Source of the DNA: Adlercreutzia shanghongiae
GTDB taxonomy: Bacteria > Actinomycetota > Coriobacteriia > Coriobacteriales > Eggerthellaceae
Reading direction: 5' to 3'
NCBI RefSeq assembly: GCF_035830635.1
Contig: NZ_JAYMFI010000014.1
Coordinates: forward strand, 1-60,390
Length of the DNA stretch: 60,390 bases
A program made the translations under genes and the position numbers. This document shows positions 16,618 through 24,884 of this stretch, piece after piece (positions within the stretch are counted from its first letter, which is position 1; every line of letters starts with the position of its first letter). The notes below the pieces were generated by a model. It made no database searches. It saw only the letters and a list, made by a program, of their open reading frames with translations, and was not told the origin of the DNA.

Positions 16618-18330
16618 CTAGTGTGTCTCCCGGCTGCGGCCGCTGTCGTCCGCAGCTCTCTCGTTCTCGGTATCTATCAGGGGAATGTCATCGGGGATAC
16701 TCACGGTAAAGGTGGAGCCCTCGTCGACGACGCTCTCAAGCGCTACGGCGCCCCCGTGCATTTCGGCCAGCTCGCGCACGAGTGCGAGCCCCAGCCCGCT
16801 GCCGCCGTAGGCGCGCGAGGACGAGCTGTCGGCCTGCACGAAGCGGTCGAAGATGGTAGCCTGGCTTGTCGCGGGAATGCCGCAGCCGGTATCGGACACG
16901 GAAAAGTCGATGACTTCCGCGTCGACACGATGCTCCACGGCGAACAGGATGCGTCCGCCCTCGGGCGTGAACTTCACGGCGTTGCTCATGAGATTCTCCA
17001 CGATGCGCCTCAGCTTCTCGGCATCGGCAACGAACAGGGGCACCTCGCCGATGCGGTACTCCAGGGTGATGGACTTTTGGTCCGCAAGGGGAGCGATGGT
17101 CGACTGGACGAGTCCTACCATGTCCCCGATGTCCATCAGCTCCGGATGGAAGCTCTCGCGTCCGGCGTCGATGCGGGCCATCTCCAGGATGTTGTTGATG
17201 AGCGACAGCAGCGTCTTGTGGTTGCTCTCCATCTCGTGCCAGAGCCGCTCGTCCTCTTCGGTCATCGCGCCGGCCTCTCGTCGCTCGCGCAGAATGTCAG
17301 CGAAAGCCATGGAGGCGGCCAGCGGCGTCTTCAACTCGTGGCTCATCATAGCCAGAAAGTCGCTGCGGTACTGGTTCTCTTCGGTCAAGGCCTCGTTGGC
17401 TTCTTCCAAGGCGGCACTTTGGCGCTCCAGTTCGGTGTTGGCGTGCTCCAGGGCGAGCGTGCGCTCGGCAACGAGCTCTTCCAGATGGCTTGCTGTCTTC
17501 TCCAGCTGGGCGGCCATCTCGTTGAAACCGCTGGAAAGCACCGTCATCTCGTCAGAGGACTTGTCCATGGGAAGTCGGGCCGAGTAGTCGCCTTCGCCCA
17601 CCTCTTCCATGGCCGAGCGCACTTGGGCGAGCGGGCGCGTGACCAAGTGCGACATGGCCACGGAGATGATGGCGACGCAAGCGACGATAAGCGCCAGCGA
17701 GAAGCCGATGTTGAGCGCGGCATTTTGGTTGGAGGCAGCCACGAAGGCCTCGGTGGGAATCTGCATGGAAAGTGCGCCATACACATAGCCTTCGGGCAGG
17801 CCCTCGCGCGGATAGCCGGAAAGGTCGATCTCGCCGGCGGGTTCTCCGTGGCACGACAGGCAGCTGGCATCCAGCACCATGGGCTCGGCGAAACGGAACA
17901 CCTGGCGACCGTCCACGTCGGCGAACTCGTAATACTCCGTAAGATGCGGGTCGGCGCGGAAAGCGTCGATGGCTGCCTGCTCGAAGGCGTCGGGCGTATC
18001 GGCGACGTTGCGCGGCGTGTCGCTCACGTAACGCACGGAATAGTCGGTGTCGCGGGAGAAGAAGGCGCCGACGGAGCGGCCCGCGATGGAGCATTGCAGG
18101 CCCTTGAACTCGAAATTGCCCGCGCTGTCGTAATTGATCTTGTCCTGGTTCTTGTTCATGAACTCCCAGACGGCCTCCATGTTGGCCGACAGCGCCCGGG
18201 CCTGTTGCACCAGTTCGGTCTCTTTCAGCTTCTCGGAGCGGTCCGACTCCCACACCACGTTCGCCACGAGGAACGCGGCCACCACGCCGAGCACCAGCAC
18301 GGCGATCTTCGTGCGAAGCTTGATGCGCAT
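16618..18330 (-). CDS. Haem-binding sensor histidine kinase with HAMP and coiled coil
   Basis: A 570-residue kinase: N-terminal helix (residues about 7-25), DUF3365-like sensor with CLSCHGEP (Cys157), second helix (about 208-227), HAMP domain (VTRPLAQVRSAMEEVGEGDY), a long coiled coil (about 285-320), HisKA with MSHELKTP (His331) and HATPase (NLMSNAVKF, DTGCG, GGSGLGLA). Unlike the other two haem kinases it has HAMP and coiled-coil spacers. It is divergent from the DmsA-like operon at 19608, so control of that molybdoenzyme through the regulator at 15897 is the natural inference. Confidence 0.9.
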   Translation of the reverse strand: MRIKLRTKIAVLVLGVVAAFLVANVVWESDRSEKLKETELVQQARALSANMEAVWEFMNKNQDKINYDSAGNFEFKGLQCSIAGRSVGAFFSRDTDYSVRYVSDTPRNVADTPDAFEQAAIDAFRADPHLTEYYEFADVDGRQVFRFAEPMVLDASCLSCHGEPAGEIDLSGYPREGLPEGYVYGALSMQIPTEAFVAASNQNAALNIGFSLALIVACVAIISVAMSHLVTRPLAQVRSAMEEVGEGDYSARLPMDKSSDEMTVLSSGFNEMAAQLEKTASHLEELVAERTLALEHANTELERQSAALEEANEALTEENQYRSDFLAMMSHELKTPLAASMAFADILRERREAGAMTEEDERLWHEMESNHKTLLSLINNILEMARIDAGRESFHPELMDIGDMVGLVQSTIAPLADQKSITLEYRIGEVPLFVADAEKLRRIVENLMSNAVKFTPEGGRILFAVEHRVDAEVIDFSVSDTGCGIPATSQATIFDRFVQADSSSSRAYGGSGLGLALVRELAEMHGGAVALESVVDEGSTFTVSIPDDIPLIDTENERAADDSGRSRETH

Positions 18331-18480
18331 GGGCGGCCCCTCCCCTCGGCTGCGCCTCGTACCCGTAAGGCGCTTGAATCCCTTGGGGTAAGTCTACTGC
18401 ATTTGCAAGCTAAGGGGTAAGAAGGTCTCTGGAAAATGACGATGGGTCAAGAGGGCTTTGACCTGGGCGGCGTCATCGAA

Positions 18481-18528
18481 GTAATATTTCCGCAATAACT
18501 TGTCGGAAAGATATGAGATTTGGTTTAT
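18481..18528 (+). repeat. 48-bp direct repeat, left copy
   Basis: Starts GTAATATTTCCG and ends GATTTGGTTTAT. It matches 19489-19536 at 47 of 48 positions (C at 18499 against G at 19507). The two copies bracket the DUF3800 gene and the small RNA. Confidence 0.95.
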
Positions 18529-18598
18529 GGCCCTTTCAGAGAGAGGGGGCGATTTTTTGCGAAGCTCGGGAAAGAGCGGCTCGCATTCATCGCGATGT

Positions 18599-18689
18599 GC
18601 TATGATAAATACGAAAGGGTTCCTCCCCAGCGACAAGAGCTCCGCTGCTCTTCCCTACGGATAGCTGGGGGGGTCGTTTTGTTTTTTTT
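18599..18689 (+). ncRNA. Probable small structured RNA with own promoter and terminator
   Basis: An extended -10 (TGCTATGAT, -10 hexamer 18601-18606) precedes a compact fold: CCTCCCCAGC (18622-18631) pairs with GCTGGGGGGG (18664-18673), enclosing a second hairpin AAGAGC / GCTCTT (18635-18640 / 18647-18652). It ends in a T-rich tail to 18689. The predicted transcript is about 75-80 nt from near 18612. It points towards the 3' end of the DUF3800 gene. No known RNA family is recognised; it could also be only an elaborate terminator. Confidence 0.5.
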
Positions 18690-18703
18690 GGATTTGCGGT
18701 TGC

Positions 18704-19394
18704 TTACGAGGGCGCTACGCGGATGGTATGAATTGAGACATCGCCAAGTCGCGCCAGTTGTGAAGGGTCGTTCGATTCCCATTTTCGATAGAGCGCCCAG
18801 GCATAGTAATCGACAGCTTGGAGGGCCAAATCGCTTTTAGAGGCCATGGGCATAACCGTAAAGGTCATGCCGGTTCCTTCCAGCACCGTTGCCAATGCGC
18901 GTTTGAGGGTCCCGACGATGGCCTTGCGTTTCTTTTGCACCGGAATTGAGTCGAGCATGATGCTGATATGACTGTATGAGGCATTGCGGGTCTCTGTGGT
19001 CACAAGGGCGCTGAGGAGGCTTTGGGCTGCGGTTTGGAATAGCTCCTCGGGCGTTTGCCGGTTTGGCGCTAGAGCCGCTTTCTCAAGTATTGCCGCGTAG
19101 CCGCGAGCGTCGTTCGAATGCTTCCTCAACGTGGAGAAAACACGCTCCCTTGTTTCAAGCGAGTCTTCCGTGGCGTGAAAATAATCATTGCGCTCGTGAC
19201 TGTTGCTGAACCGTCCCTGCGCCGCGATGACCGCATAGCGACACTCGAGCAGCGCCCTGTGCAGGGGAAAGCCTTCGCCCGTTAAAACGAGGCCGGTATA
19301 GAGAAAAAAAGCGGGTTCCCGAGTCGCCGAAATACATGTCGCCCGCTTCATCAAGATATACGAGTAACGTTTTCTGGCCATCAATTTCCGTCAT
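18704..19394 (-). pseudogene. DUF3800 protein gene, frameshifted in a seven-base homopolymer
   Basis: Starts at the ATG at 19394 behind GAAAGG. The N-terminus (LLVYLDEAGDMYFGDSGTRFF) has the Y-x-DE-x-GD signature of DUF3800 proteins, and the C-terminus has LALQAVDYYAWALYRKWE, a typical closing helix with Asp. The frames change at a run of seven T (complement of A7 at 19306-19312). With six T the gene reads through to a protein of about 229 residues. This could be phase-variable slippage, inactivation or a base-calling error. DUF3800 function is not established; an RNase H-like nuclease fold has been suggested. Codon use is more AT-rich than in the neighbours, and the gene sits inside a repeat-bracketed insertion. 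Confidence 0.7.
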
Positions 19395-19488
19395 AAAAAG
19401 AACCTTTCACGATTTTGCATATCATACTTCATCGGTTCGCCCCTCGGGCATAAGAAACGGTTTTCTCGGCAACTTCCCTTCGCAACGA

Positions 19489-19536
19489 GTAATATTTCCG
19501 CAATAAGTTGTCGGAAAGATATGAGATTTGGTTTAT
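19489..19536 (+). repeat. 48-bp direct repeat, right copy
   Basis: Second copy of the repeat at 18481-18528, starting 1,008 bases further on and ending 71 bases before the DmsA-like start codon. In the pre-insertion arrangement a single copy probably lay in the kinase / dmsA intergenic region. The rest of 19395-19607 shows only the DUF3800 promoter (TATGAT-like on the minus strand) and the dmsA ribosome binding site. Confidence 0.95.
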
Positions 19537-19607
19537 AGCTGTTTCTCCAGGGGCTGGATATTCTCGATGCCATCGAGGAAAATTCCCAGAAAAGAAGGGG
19601 GAGGAAT

Positions 19608-22247
19608 ATGGGCGAGATTAAGCTCAACAGCCTCAACATGGACCGCCGCAACTTTGTGGCTGCTGGTGTTGCCGCCGCGACAGCGCTGGGTGCATCGGCA
19701 TCGCTTTACGGCTGCGACAACCGTCTGAGCGAGACGGGCGGCACCGAGGAGGGTGAGGGCGCCTCTGTGCAGCCGGCAGGCGAGTGGAAGACCCTGGCCT
19801 GCCTGCATGGCTGCGGTACCCGCTGCATGAATCAGGCGCTCGTGCAAGACGGAGTGGTTATTCGCCAGAAGACCGACGACACTCATGAGGATTCCATCGA
19901 GTGCCCGCAGCAGCGCGGTTGCCTGCGTGGCCGTTCCCTGGTGGAATTCGAGATGGGTGCCGATCGTATCAAGTATCCGCTCAAGCGCGTGAGTTGGACG
20001 CCGGAAGACCCTCATGGCGACCTGCGCGGCAAAGAGGGCTACGAGCGCATTAGCTGGGATGAGGCCCTCGACTACGTGGCCGACCAGCTGAAGAAGGTCT
20101 ACACCGAGTACGGTCCCCGCGCGGTGTTCATGCCCTGCAATCTGTCCGGTGGTCGCGCCACGGTGGCGCCGCTCCTGAACGCGCTCGGCGGTTATCTGGC
20201 CGTTTCCGACTCCATCTCCTACGGCACCTACACGGCCAACACCGAGTACCTGGGGCTGTCCTATGGCGGCGAGTGCATGGTGAACGATCGCATGGACCTC
20301 ATCAAGAACGCCAAGGTCATCGTGCTGTCGGGCCAGAACCCGGGTTGGGGCTCCAACGGCAATCCGTCGTACTTCTTCCGCGCCGCCAAGGACAACGGCG
20401 CCGAGTTCGTGTACGTCGGTCCCTCCTATAACGTGTCTGCCGCCGCTCTGGATGCCCGCTGGATGCCGGTGCGCCCTGGCACCGACACCGCCTTCTACAT
20501 CGGCGTGGCTGGCGAGATGCTGCGCCTTGAAGAAGAGCGTGGCGGCATTCTCGACCTCGACTTCCTCCATCGTTGCTGCATCGGCTTCGACGAAGAGTCG
20601 ATGCCCGCCGATGCTGCCACGACGGAGAACTACGCCGGCTATCTGAAGGGCTCCTACGACGGGACGCCCAAGAACGCCGCCTGGGCGAGCGCCATCTGCG
20701 GCGTTCCGGAGGAGGACATCGTGTGGTTCGCCGAGACTATGGGCAAGGACAACGACGTGGTGCTCTCTCACGGCTATGCGGCCGCTCGCTGCAACGGCGC
20801 CGAGGACTTGCCCCAGGCCTACATGGCCGTGGCCTGCATGGGCGGCCACATCGGCAAGTCGGGCAACGGCCTGGGCAATTACTATGTCGACCGTCAGGGT
20901 CCGGGCGGCGTGCAGATCGTCTCCACCGGCGGCGACGGTACTGCGGACATCGAGTTGCCCGAGCTCGCCCCGCTCTACGACCCCAACAAAGTCGAGGGCA
21001 CCATCGAGGACGATTTCGTGAACGGCCTCGAGGTGTGGGACGCCATCATCAATGGGAAGTACCAGTCCACAGGCCGCTGCTGGTCCGGTGTGTTCAACAA
21101 GCCGGTGGAGCGCGAGTGCGATATTCGCGTCGTGTACGGTGGTCGCGACGGCTCCGGCCGCTCGGTGCCGAACTCGTCGAAGATGGCCGAGGCCATGCGC
21201 AAGCTCGACTTCGTGGTTATTCAGCAGTTCGTCCCCTCGGCGACGACGCCCTATGCCGACATCATTCTGCCCGATTTGGCCAACATCGAGCGCGACCAAA
21301 TCGTCGACAACGGCGACCGCGACCGCGAGATGGTGCTCGTGTACTCGAAGGTGTCCGATACGCCCTTCGAGGCCAAGAGCGACCAGTGGATCAACGAGCA
21401 GCTGCTCGAGCGTTTGGGCTACAACCCGAAGGACGTTTATCCCCTCAGCGAGGAGCAGCAGTTCTTCAACAAGCTGGCCAACTCCACCGTCAACGACGGC
21501 AACGAGAACGCCACGCCGCTCGTGACCATCACCGAGGAGGATATCGCGAACTGGGGCGTTGAGGGTACGCCGCAGGAGGGACTCATTGGCTTGGAAGAGC
21601 TGCGCGCGAAGGGCATCTACCAGGTTGAGCGCGCCTTCGGCGACGAATATGACCATATCGCCATGGCCGACTTCCGTAACGATCCCGCCTCGGATCCGCG
21701 TCCGAGCGCCTCGGGCCTTTTCGAGATCTACTGCCAGGCGAAGGCCGATATGTTCAACACCGCCGCCATGGCCGGCGAGACGTACAAGCCCTATCCGACC
21801 TATCACGAGGTTGTGGCTGACGAGGGCTTCCCGCTGCTCATGTTCAACACCCACTATCCGCGCACGGCCTGCTCCGATTTCAACAACGTGGTCACTCTGC
21901 GCGAGGCTTGCGAGGCACCGGTAACCATTAGCGCAGCCGATGCTGCCGAGCGTGGCATTGCCGATGGTGACCCGATTCTCGTGAGCAGCCCCTACGGGAA
22001 GATTCTGCGCACGGCGGCTGTCAGCGCCTGCATTGTGCCCGGTTCCATCGACGTGCCCAACGGCAGCTGGCCCGAGCTGGACGAGGACGGCATCGACCGC
22101 GGCGGCAGCCCCAACACCCTTTACGGCGGTGCGCCGAAGGGCATGGGCGTGTCCGGCTACAACAATGTGAGTGTTCAGGTGGAGAAGTGGAGCGGCGGGG
22201 AACTTGTCCCCGACTACGAAACCCAGCTGATTGTCTGCCCGGAATAG
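19608..22247 (+). CDS. Tat-exported molybdopterin oxidoreductase, DmsA-like catalytic subunit
   Basis: An 879-residue protein with ATG behind GGGGGAGGAAT. The twin-arginine signal DRRNF (12-16) is followed by a lipobox-like YGC (Cys36). An N-terminal [4Fe-4S] site is visible as C65-x3-C69-x3-C73 with a fourth Cys at 99 or 105. The molybdopterin and dinucleotide-binding domains of the DMSO reductase family follow (LSGQNPGWGSNGNP; closing segment with CIVPGSIDVPNGSWPE). C-x3-C-x3-C spacing is that of DmsA. The electron acceptor cannot be read. It starts an operon with a DmsB-like ferredoxin and a TorD-like chaperone; no DmsC membrane anchor is in the window. Confidence 0.9.
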   Translation: MGEIKLNSLNMDRRNFVAAGVAAATALGASASLYGCDNRLSETGGTEEGEGASVQPAGEWKTLACLHGCGTRCMNQALVQDGVVIRQKTDDTHEDSIECPQQRGCLRGRSLVEFEMGADRIKYPLKRVSWTPEDPHGDLRGKEGYERISWDEALDYVADQLKKVYTEYGPRAVFMPCNLSGGRATVAPLLNALGGYLAVSDSISYGTYTANTEYLGLSYGGECMVNDRMDLIKNAKVIVLSGQNPGWGSNGNPSYFFRAAKDNGAEFVYVGPSYNVSAAALDARWMPVRPGTDTAFYIGVAGEMLRLEEERGGILDLDFLHRCCIGFDEESMPADAATTENYAGYLKGSYDGTPKNAAWASAICGVPEEDIVWFAETMGKDNDVVLSHGYAAARCNGAEDLPQAYMAVACMGGHIGKSGNGLGNYYVDRQGPGGVQIVSTGGDGTADIELPELAPLYDPNKVEGTIEDDFVNGLEVWDAIINGKYQSTGRCWSGVFNKPVERECDIRVVYGGRDGSGRSVPNSSKMAEAMRKLDFVVIQQFVPSATTPYADIILPDLANIERDQIVDNGDRDREMVLVYSKVSDTPFEAKSDQWINEQLLERLGYNPKDVYPLSEEQQFFNKLANSTVNDGNENATPLVTITEEDIANWGVEGTPQEGLIGLEELRAKGIYQVERAFGDEYDHIAMADFRNDPASDPRPSASGLFEIYCQAKADMFNTAAMAGETYKPYPTYHEVVADEGFPLLMFNTHYPRTACSDFNNVVTLREACEAPVTISAADAAERGIADGDPILVSSPYGKILRTAAVSACIVPGSIDVPNGSWPELDEDGIDRGGSPNTLYGGAPKGMGVSGYNNVSVQVEKWSGGELVPDYETQLIVCPE

Positions 22248-22272
22248 CGGCATCTAAGAGGAGGATACCATC

Positions 22273-22851
22273 ATGGCGAGAAAAGCCTTTTACTTCGACA
22301 GCAGCCGCTGCGTGGCCTGCAAGACCTGCCAAGTGGCTTGCAAGAAGAAGAACGACCTGCCTATCGGCATCAACTACCGTGCGGTGGCCAGCTACGAGGT
22401 GGGGGAGTTCCCCACGGCGAAGATGTACCACATCTCGCATACCTGCAACCACTGCCTGAATGCCGCCTGCGTGGCCAACTGCCCCACGGGCGCCATGTAC
22501 CGCGACGAGGAAGACGGCACGGTGCAGCACGATGACGAGATTTGCATCGGATGCGAGACCTGCGTGAAGTCGTGTCCTTACGGGGTGCCGGTTCTGCTTG
22601 AGGACAAGAAGGTCACCGGCAAGTGCAACGCCTGCATTGACACCCGGCCTGAGGACGGTGTGCCCACTTGCGTGGCTGCCTGCGGCATGCGTGCCCTCGA
22701 GTTCGGCGACTACGACGAGCTGGCGGCTAAGCACCCCGACGCGGTGCAGGAGATCGCGTGCCGCCCCGGCGCCGACATGACCGACCCGAGCACGCTGATT
22801 GATGGTCGCGAGTGCGTCCAGGATTCTGCCTATCGCGACTTACGCATGTAG
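22273..22851 (+). CDS. DmsB-like four-cluster ferredoxin subunit
   Basis: A 192-residue protein with four cysteine clusters typical of DmsB/NrfC: CVACKTCQVACK (14-25), CNHCLNAACVANCP (near 58-71), CIGCETCVKSCP (near 91-102) and CNACID with a later CVAACG. It has no signal peptide, so it is probably carried out with its Tat-exported partner. It follows the catalytic subunit by 25 bases and relays electrons to it. Confidence 0.93.
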   Translation: MARKAFYFDSSRCVACKTCQVACKKKNDLPIGINYRAVASYEVGEFPTAKMYHISHTCNHCLNAACVANCPTGAMYRDEEDGTVQHDDEICIGCETCVKSCPYGVPVLLEDKKVTGKCNACIDTRPEDGVPTCVAACGMRALEFGDYDELAAKHPDAVQEIACRPGADMTDPSTLIDGRECVQDSAYRDLRM

Positions 22852-22863
22852 CCTTCCCTTTTT

Positions 22864-22902
22864 CGGCCGCCGGACAGCCTCCCCTCCCTTGTCCGGCGGC
22901 CG
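22864..22902 (+). terminator. Strong hairpin between ferredoxin and chaperone genes
   Basis: CGGCCGCCGGACA (22864-22876) pairs perfectly with TGTCCGGCGGCCG (22890-22902). The 3' tail is only moderately T-rich, so partial termination would lower chaperone expression relative to the enzyme subunits. Confidence 0.6.
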
Positions 22903-22949
22903 ATTCCTTGGTTGGCCTTCGAGCGTTCGTTACGGAAAAGGAGCAGGCG

Positions 22950-23654
22950 GTGGACAACGAAACAAAGGAACTGGTGCTGGCGAATCGGCAGTTCGTCTGG
23001 GGCATGATTGCCCGCGGATTCGCCGAGGAGCCTGACGGCGCCTTCGCCGAGATTGTCGTAAGCAATCATGCTCGCGACGAGGTGGCCTTGGTGGAAGACG
23101 AAACCACCGATGCGCTGCTCGCTGCCTACGAAGGCATGGCGGCTTTCTTCGCACTGCCGCCTGCTGAGCGCGATGCTGCTATCGCCGAGGCGCGCGAGGC
23201 TTACACGCGCATCTTCGTGGGGCCGAACACGCTGGCGGCTTCTCCTTGGGAAACTATGCATACCACCGGCAAGCGCGTTCTGTTCCATCGCGACATTCTC
23301 TCGGTGCGCGATGCCTATCGCCAGGCCGGCTTTCTCCCCGAGCGTTATCGTCAGGTGGCCGATGACGCCATCGGTCTCGAATGCGACTTCATGGCGAAGC
23401 TCGCCACCGATGCCCTCGGGGCTTTCCAGGAGCATGATGCCCAGCGTTGCCAGGATCGCTTGCTGCAATCGCTGACGTTTTTGACGGACCACCTCCTCCG
23501 ATGGATCGATTCGCTCGCCGACGCCATCGAAGCTCACTATGCGGGCACCTTCTACGCCGCCCTTGCTCGTTTTGCGGCGTTGTGGTGCCGCCGCGACGAA
23601 GCTTTGGTGAATACGCTCTTGGAGGATTCGTGCCCCGTGGGTCCCGCCAACTAG
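22950..23654 (+). CDS. TorD/DmsD-family molybdoenzyme maturation chaperone
   Basis: A 234-residue, mostly helical protein. The start is GTG at 22950, behind AAAAGGAGC, rather than further upstream, which would read through the hairpin. The pattern fits the TorD family: FVGPNTLAASPWETMHTT near residues 90-107, and GLECDFMAKL in the position of the EPADH-type motif. Such proteins bind the Tat signal of the catalytic subunit until cofactor insertion is complete. Context with the DmsA-like gene supports this. Confidence 0.82.
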   Translation: MDNETKELVLANRQFVWGMIARGFAEEPDGAFAEIVVSNHARDEVALVEDETTDALLAAYEGMAAFFALPPAERDAAIAEAREAYTRIFVGPNTLAASPWETMHTTGKRVLFHRDILSVRDAYRQAGFLPERYRQVADDAIGLECDFMAKLATDALGAFQEHDAQRCQDRLLQSLTFLTDHLLRWIDSLADAIEAHYAGTFYAALARFAALWCRRDEALVNTLLEDSCPVGPAN

Positions 23655-23660
23655 CCCTAT

Positions 23661-23772
23661 GCTATTATTGGACCCAGCTTGAAGTACATAGCCTGCCGCC
23701 GGGTAGGCGCGAAGCGCTCACTGAGCGAGCATCGTTAGGCCTTTGAAGATGCTCGCCCCGTGGGCGCTTTTT
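23661..23772 (+). promoter_or_regulatory. Leader with mutually exclusive antiterminator and terminator before the B3/B4 gene
   Basis: An extended -10 (TGCTATTAT, hexamer 23663-23668) is followed by hairpin 1 (GCCTGCC 23691-23697 with GGTAGGC 23702-23708), hairpin 2 (CGCTC 23715-23719 with GAGCG 23723-23727), hairpin 3 (GCGAGCATC 23725-23733 with GATGCTCGC 23748-23756) and a terminator (CGCCC 23754-23758 with GGGCG 23762-23766, then CTTTTTG). Hairpins 2 and 3 share bases, as do hairpin 3 and the terminator, so the folds compete as in a riboswitch or attenuator. No known class is recognised. Confidence 0.55.
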
Positions 23773-23832
23773 GTTTGCCCGGCGCGCGTGCGACCCGGTC
23801 GCGGGCGGCCGGAGAGGAGAAAGGATCGCAGC

Positions 23833-24558
23833 ATGAAGCAGTTCGTCACGGAAGAGTCGTTCTGGAACCTGTTCCCCGATGCGAGCATCGGCATCGTGGT
23901 GGCCCACAACATGAAGCCCACCGACGAGGTGACGCCCGAGGACGCCGCCGCTATCGCCAAGGCGCTTGCCGAGGCCAATGGCAAGGCTGACCAGCACCTG
24001 GAGAGCAACACCATCTCCCAGAACGAGGTGGTGGCGGTCTGGCGCGACGCCTACCAGAAGTTCAAGACGAAGAAGGGCGCGCGCTGCTCTATTGAGAACC
24101 TGCTCAAGCGCGTGCTGAAGGGCAATCCCGTGGGCTCCATCACGCCGTCGGTGGATATCTACAACACCGTGTCGCTCGCTTACGCGCTGCCCGTGGGCGG
24201 CGAGGACATCGATGCCATGGACGGCGACATCCGCCTCGGCATCACCGAGGGCGGCGACGCCTTCCGCCCGCTTGGCGAGGACGAGGATGCCCCCACGCTG
24301 GAAGGCGAGCTGTGCTACTTCGATAACGCCGGCGCCATCTGCCGCTGCTGGAACTGGCGCGACGGGGAGCGCACGGCCTTGACCGACGAGTCGAAGAAGG
24401 CCTTCCTCATCATCGAGTCCGTGGACCCGGCGCGCTCCGATGACCTGGCTGCGGCCACCGACCAGCTGGCCGATATGGTCGAGCGCTACCTGGGCGCCGA
24501 CATCTTCGCCAAAGAGATCATCACCCGCGACAACCCGACCATGGTGATCGACGAGTAA
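23833..24558 (+). CDS. B3/B4 tRNA-binding-domain protein (PheRS-beta-like editing domain)
   Basis: A 241-residue soluble protein with ATG at 23833 behind GAGGAGAAAGG. It matches the stand-alone B3/B4 family related to the editing domain of phenylalanyl-tRNA synthetase beta: SQNEVVAVWRDAYQKF, then CSIENLLKRVLKGNP and SVDIYNTVSLAYALPVGGED. The exact role of stand-alone members is unsettled; tRNA or amino-acid handling is the usual suggestion. Its TAA overlaps the ATG of the exporter gene by one base, so the two are translationally coupled. Confidence 0.8.
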   Translation: MKQFVTEESFWNLFPDASIGIVVAHNMKPTDEVTPEDAAAIAKALAEANGKADQHLESNTISQNEVVAVWRDAYQKFKTKKGARCSIENLLKRVLKGNPVGSITPSVDIYNTVSLAYALPVGGEDIDAMDGDIRLGITEGGDAFRPLGEDEDAPTLEGELCYFDNAGAICRCWNWRDGERTALTDESKKAFLIIESVDPARSDDLAAATDQLADMVERYLGADIFAKEIITRDNPTMVIDE

Positions 24559-24884
24559 TGAACTGGCTCGTGCTCATAGCCTCAGGGTGCATGGAGTCGG
24601 TGTGGGCCATAGCCCTCGGCAAGTCCGAGGGCTTCACCCACGTGGGGCCCACCATTGTGTTCATCGTGGCTTTGGTGCTTTCCATGCTGGGGCTGTCCTT
24701 CGCCGTGAAGACGCTGCCCACGGGCACGGCCTATGCGGTGTGGGTGGGTATCGGCGCGGCGCTCACGGTCGTCTACGGTATGGTCACCGGCTCGGAGCCG
24801 GCCAGCCTCGCCCGCGTTCTGCTCATCGCCGGCCTCGTCGGCTGCATCATCGGGCTAAAGCTCGTCAGTGGGAGCGAGGCCTAG
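24558..24884 (+). CDS. Small multidrug resistance family exporter, SugE/Gdx-like
   Basis: A 108-residue protein with four predicted membrane helices. Glu13 lies in SGCMESVWAIALGKSEGF, the essential Glu of SMR antiporters, and WVGIGAALTVVYGM matches the SugE/Gdx subgroup, many members of which export guanidinium. Usually Gdx works as a homodimer, so a single gene is sufficient. The start overlaps the stop of the B3/B4 gene. The stop is shared with the convergent HTH gene in a CTAG (24881-24884). Confidence 0.83.
   Translation: MNWLVLIASGCMESVWAIALGKSEGFTHVGPTIVFIVALVLSMLGLSFAVKTLPTGTAYAVWVGIGAALTVVYGMVTGSEPASLARVLLIAGLVGCIIGLKLVSGSEA

Noticed and set aside
18394..18636. 80-residue leftward open frame over the left 48-bp repeat
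   Set aside because: No family resemblance and no good ribosome binding site; the corresponding frame around the right repeat is not kept. It overlaps the putative small RNA.
19533..22253. 906-residue open frame antisense to the DmsA-like gene
   Set aside because: High-GC shadow frame: His/Val/Gly-rich composition, no family motif, and the plus-strand gene is unambiguous. The same applies to the long antisense frames over ppk1, the adhesin and ackA.
23661..23772. Guanidine riboswitch or T-box
   Set aside because: The exporter made a guanidine switch likely, but no ACGR-loop pairs, ykkC core or guanidine-III sequence is present, and there is no T-box TGGNACCGCG block.
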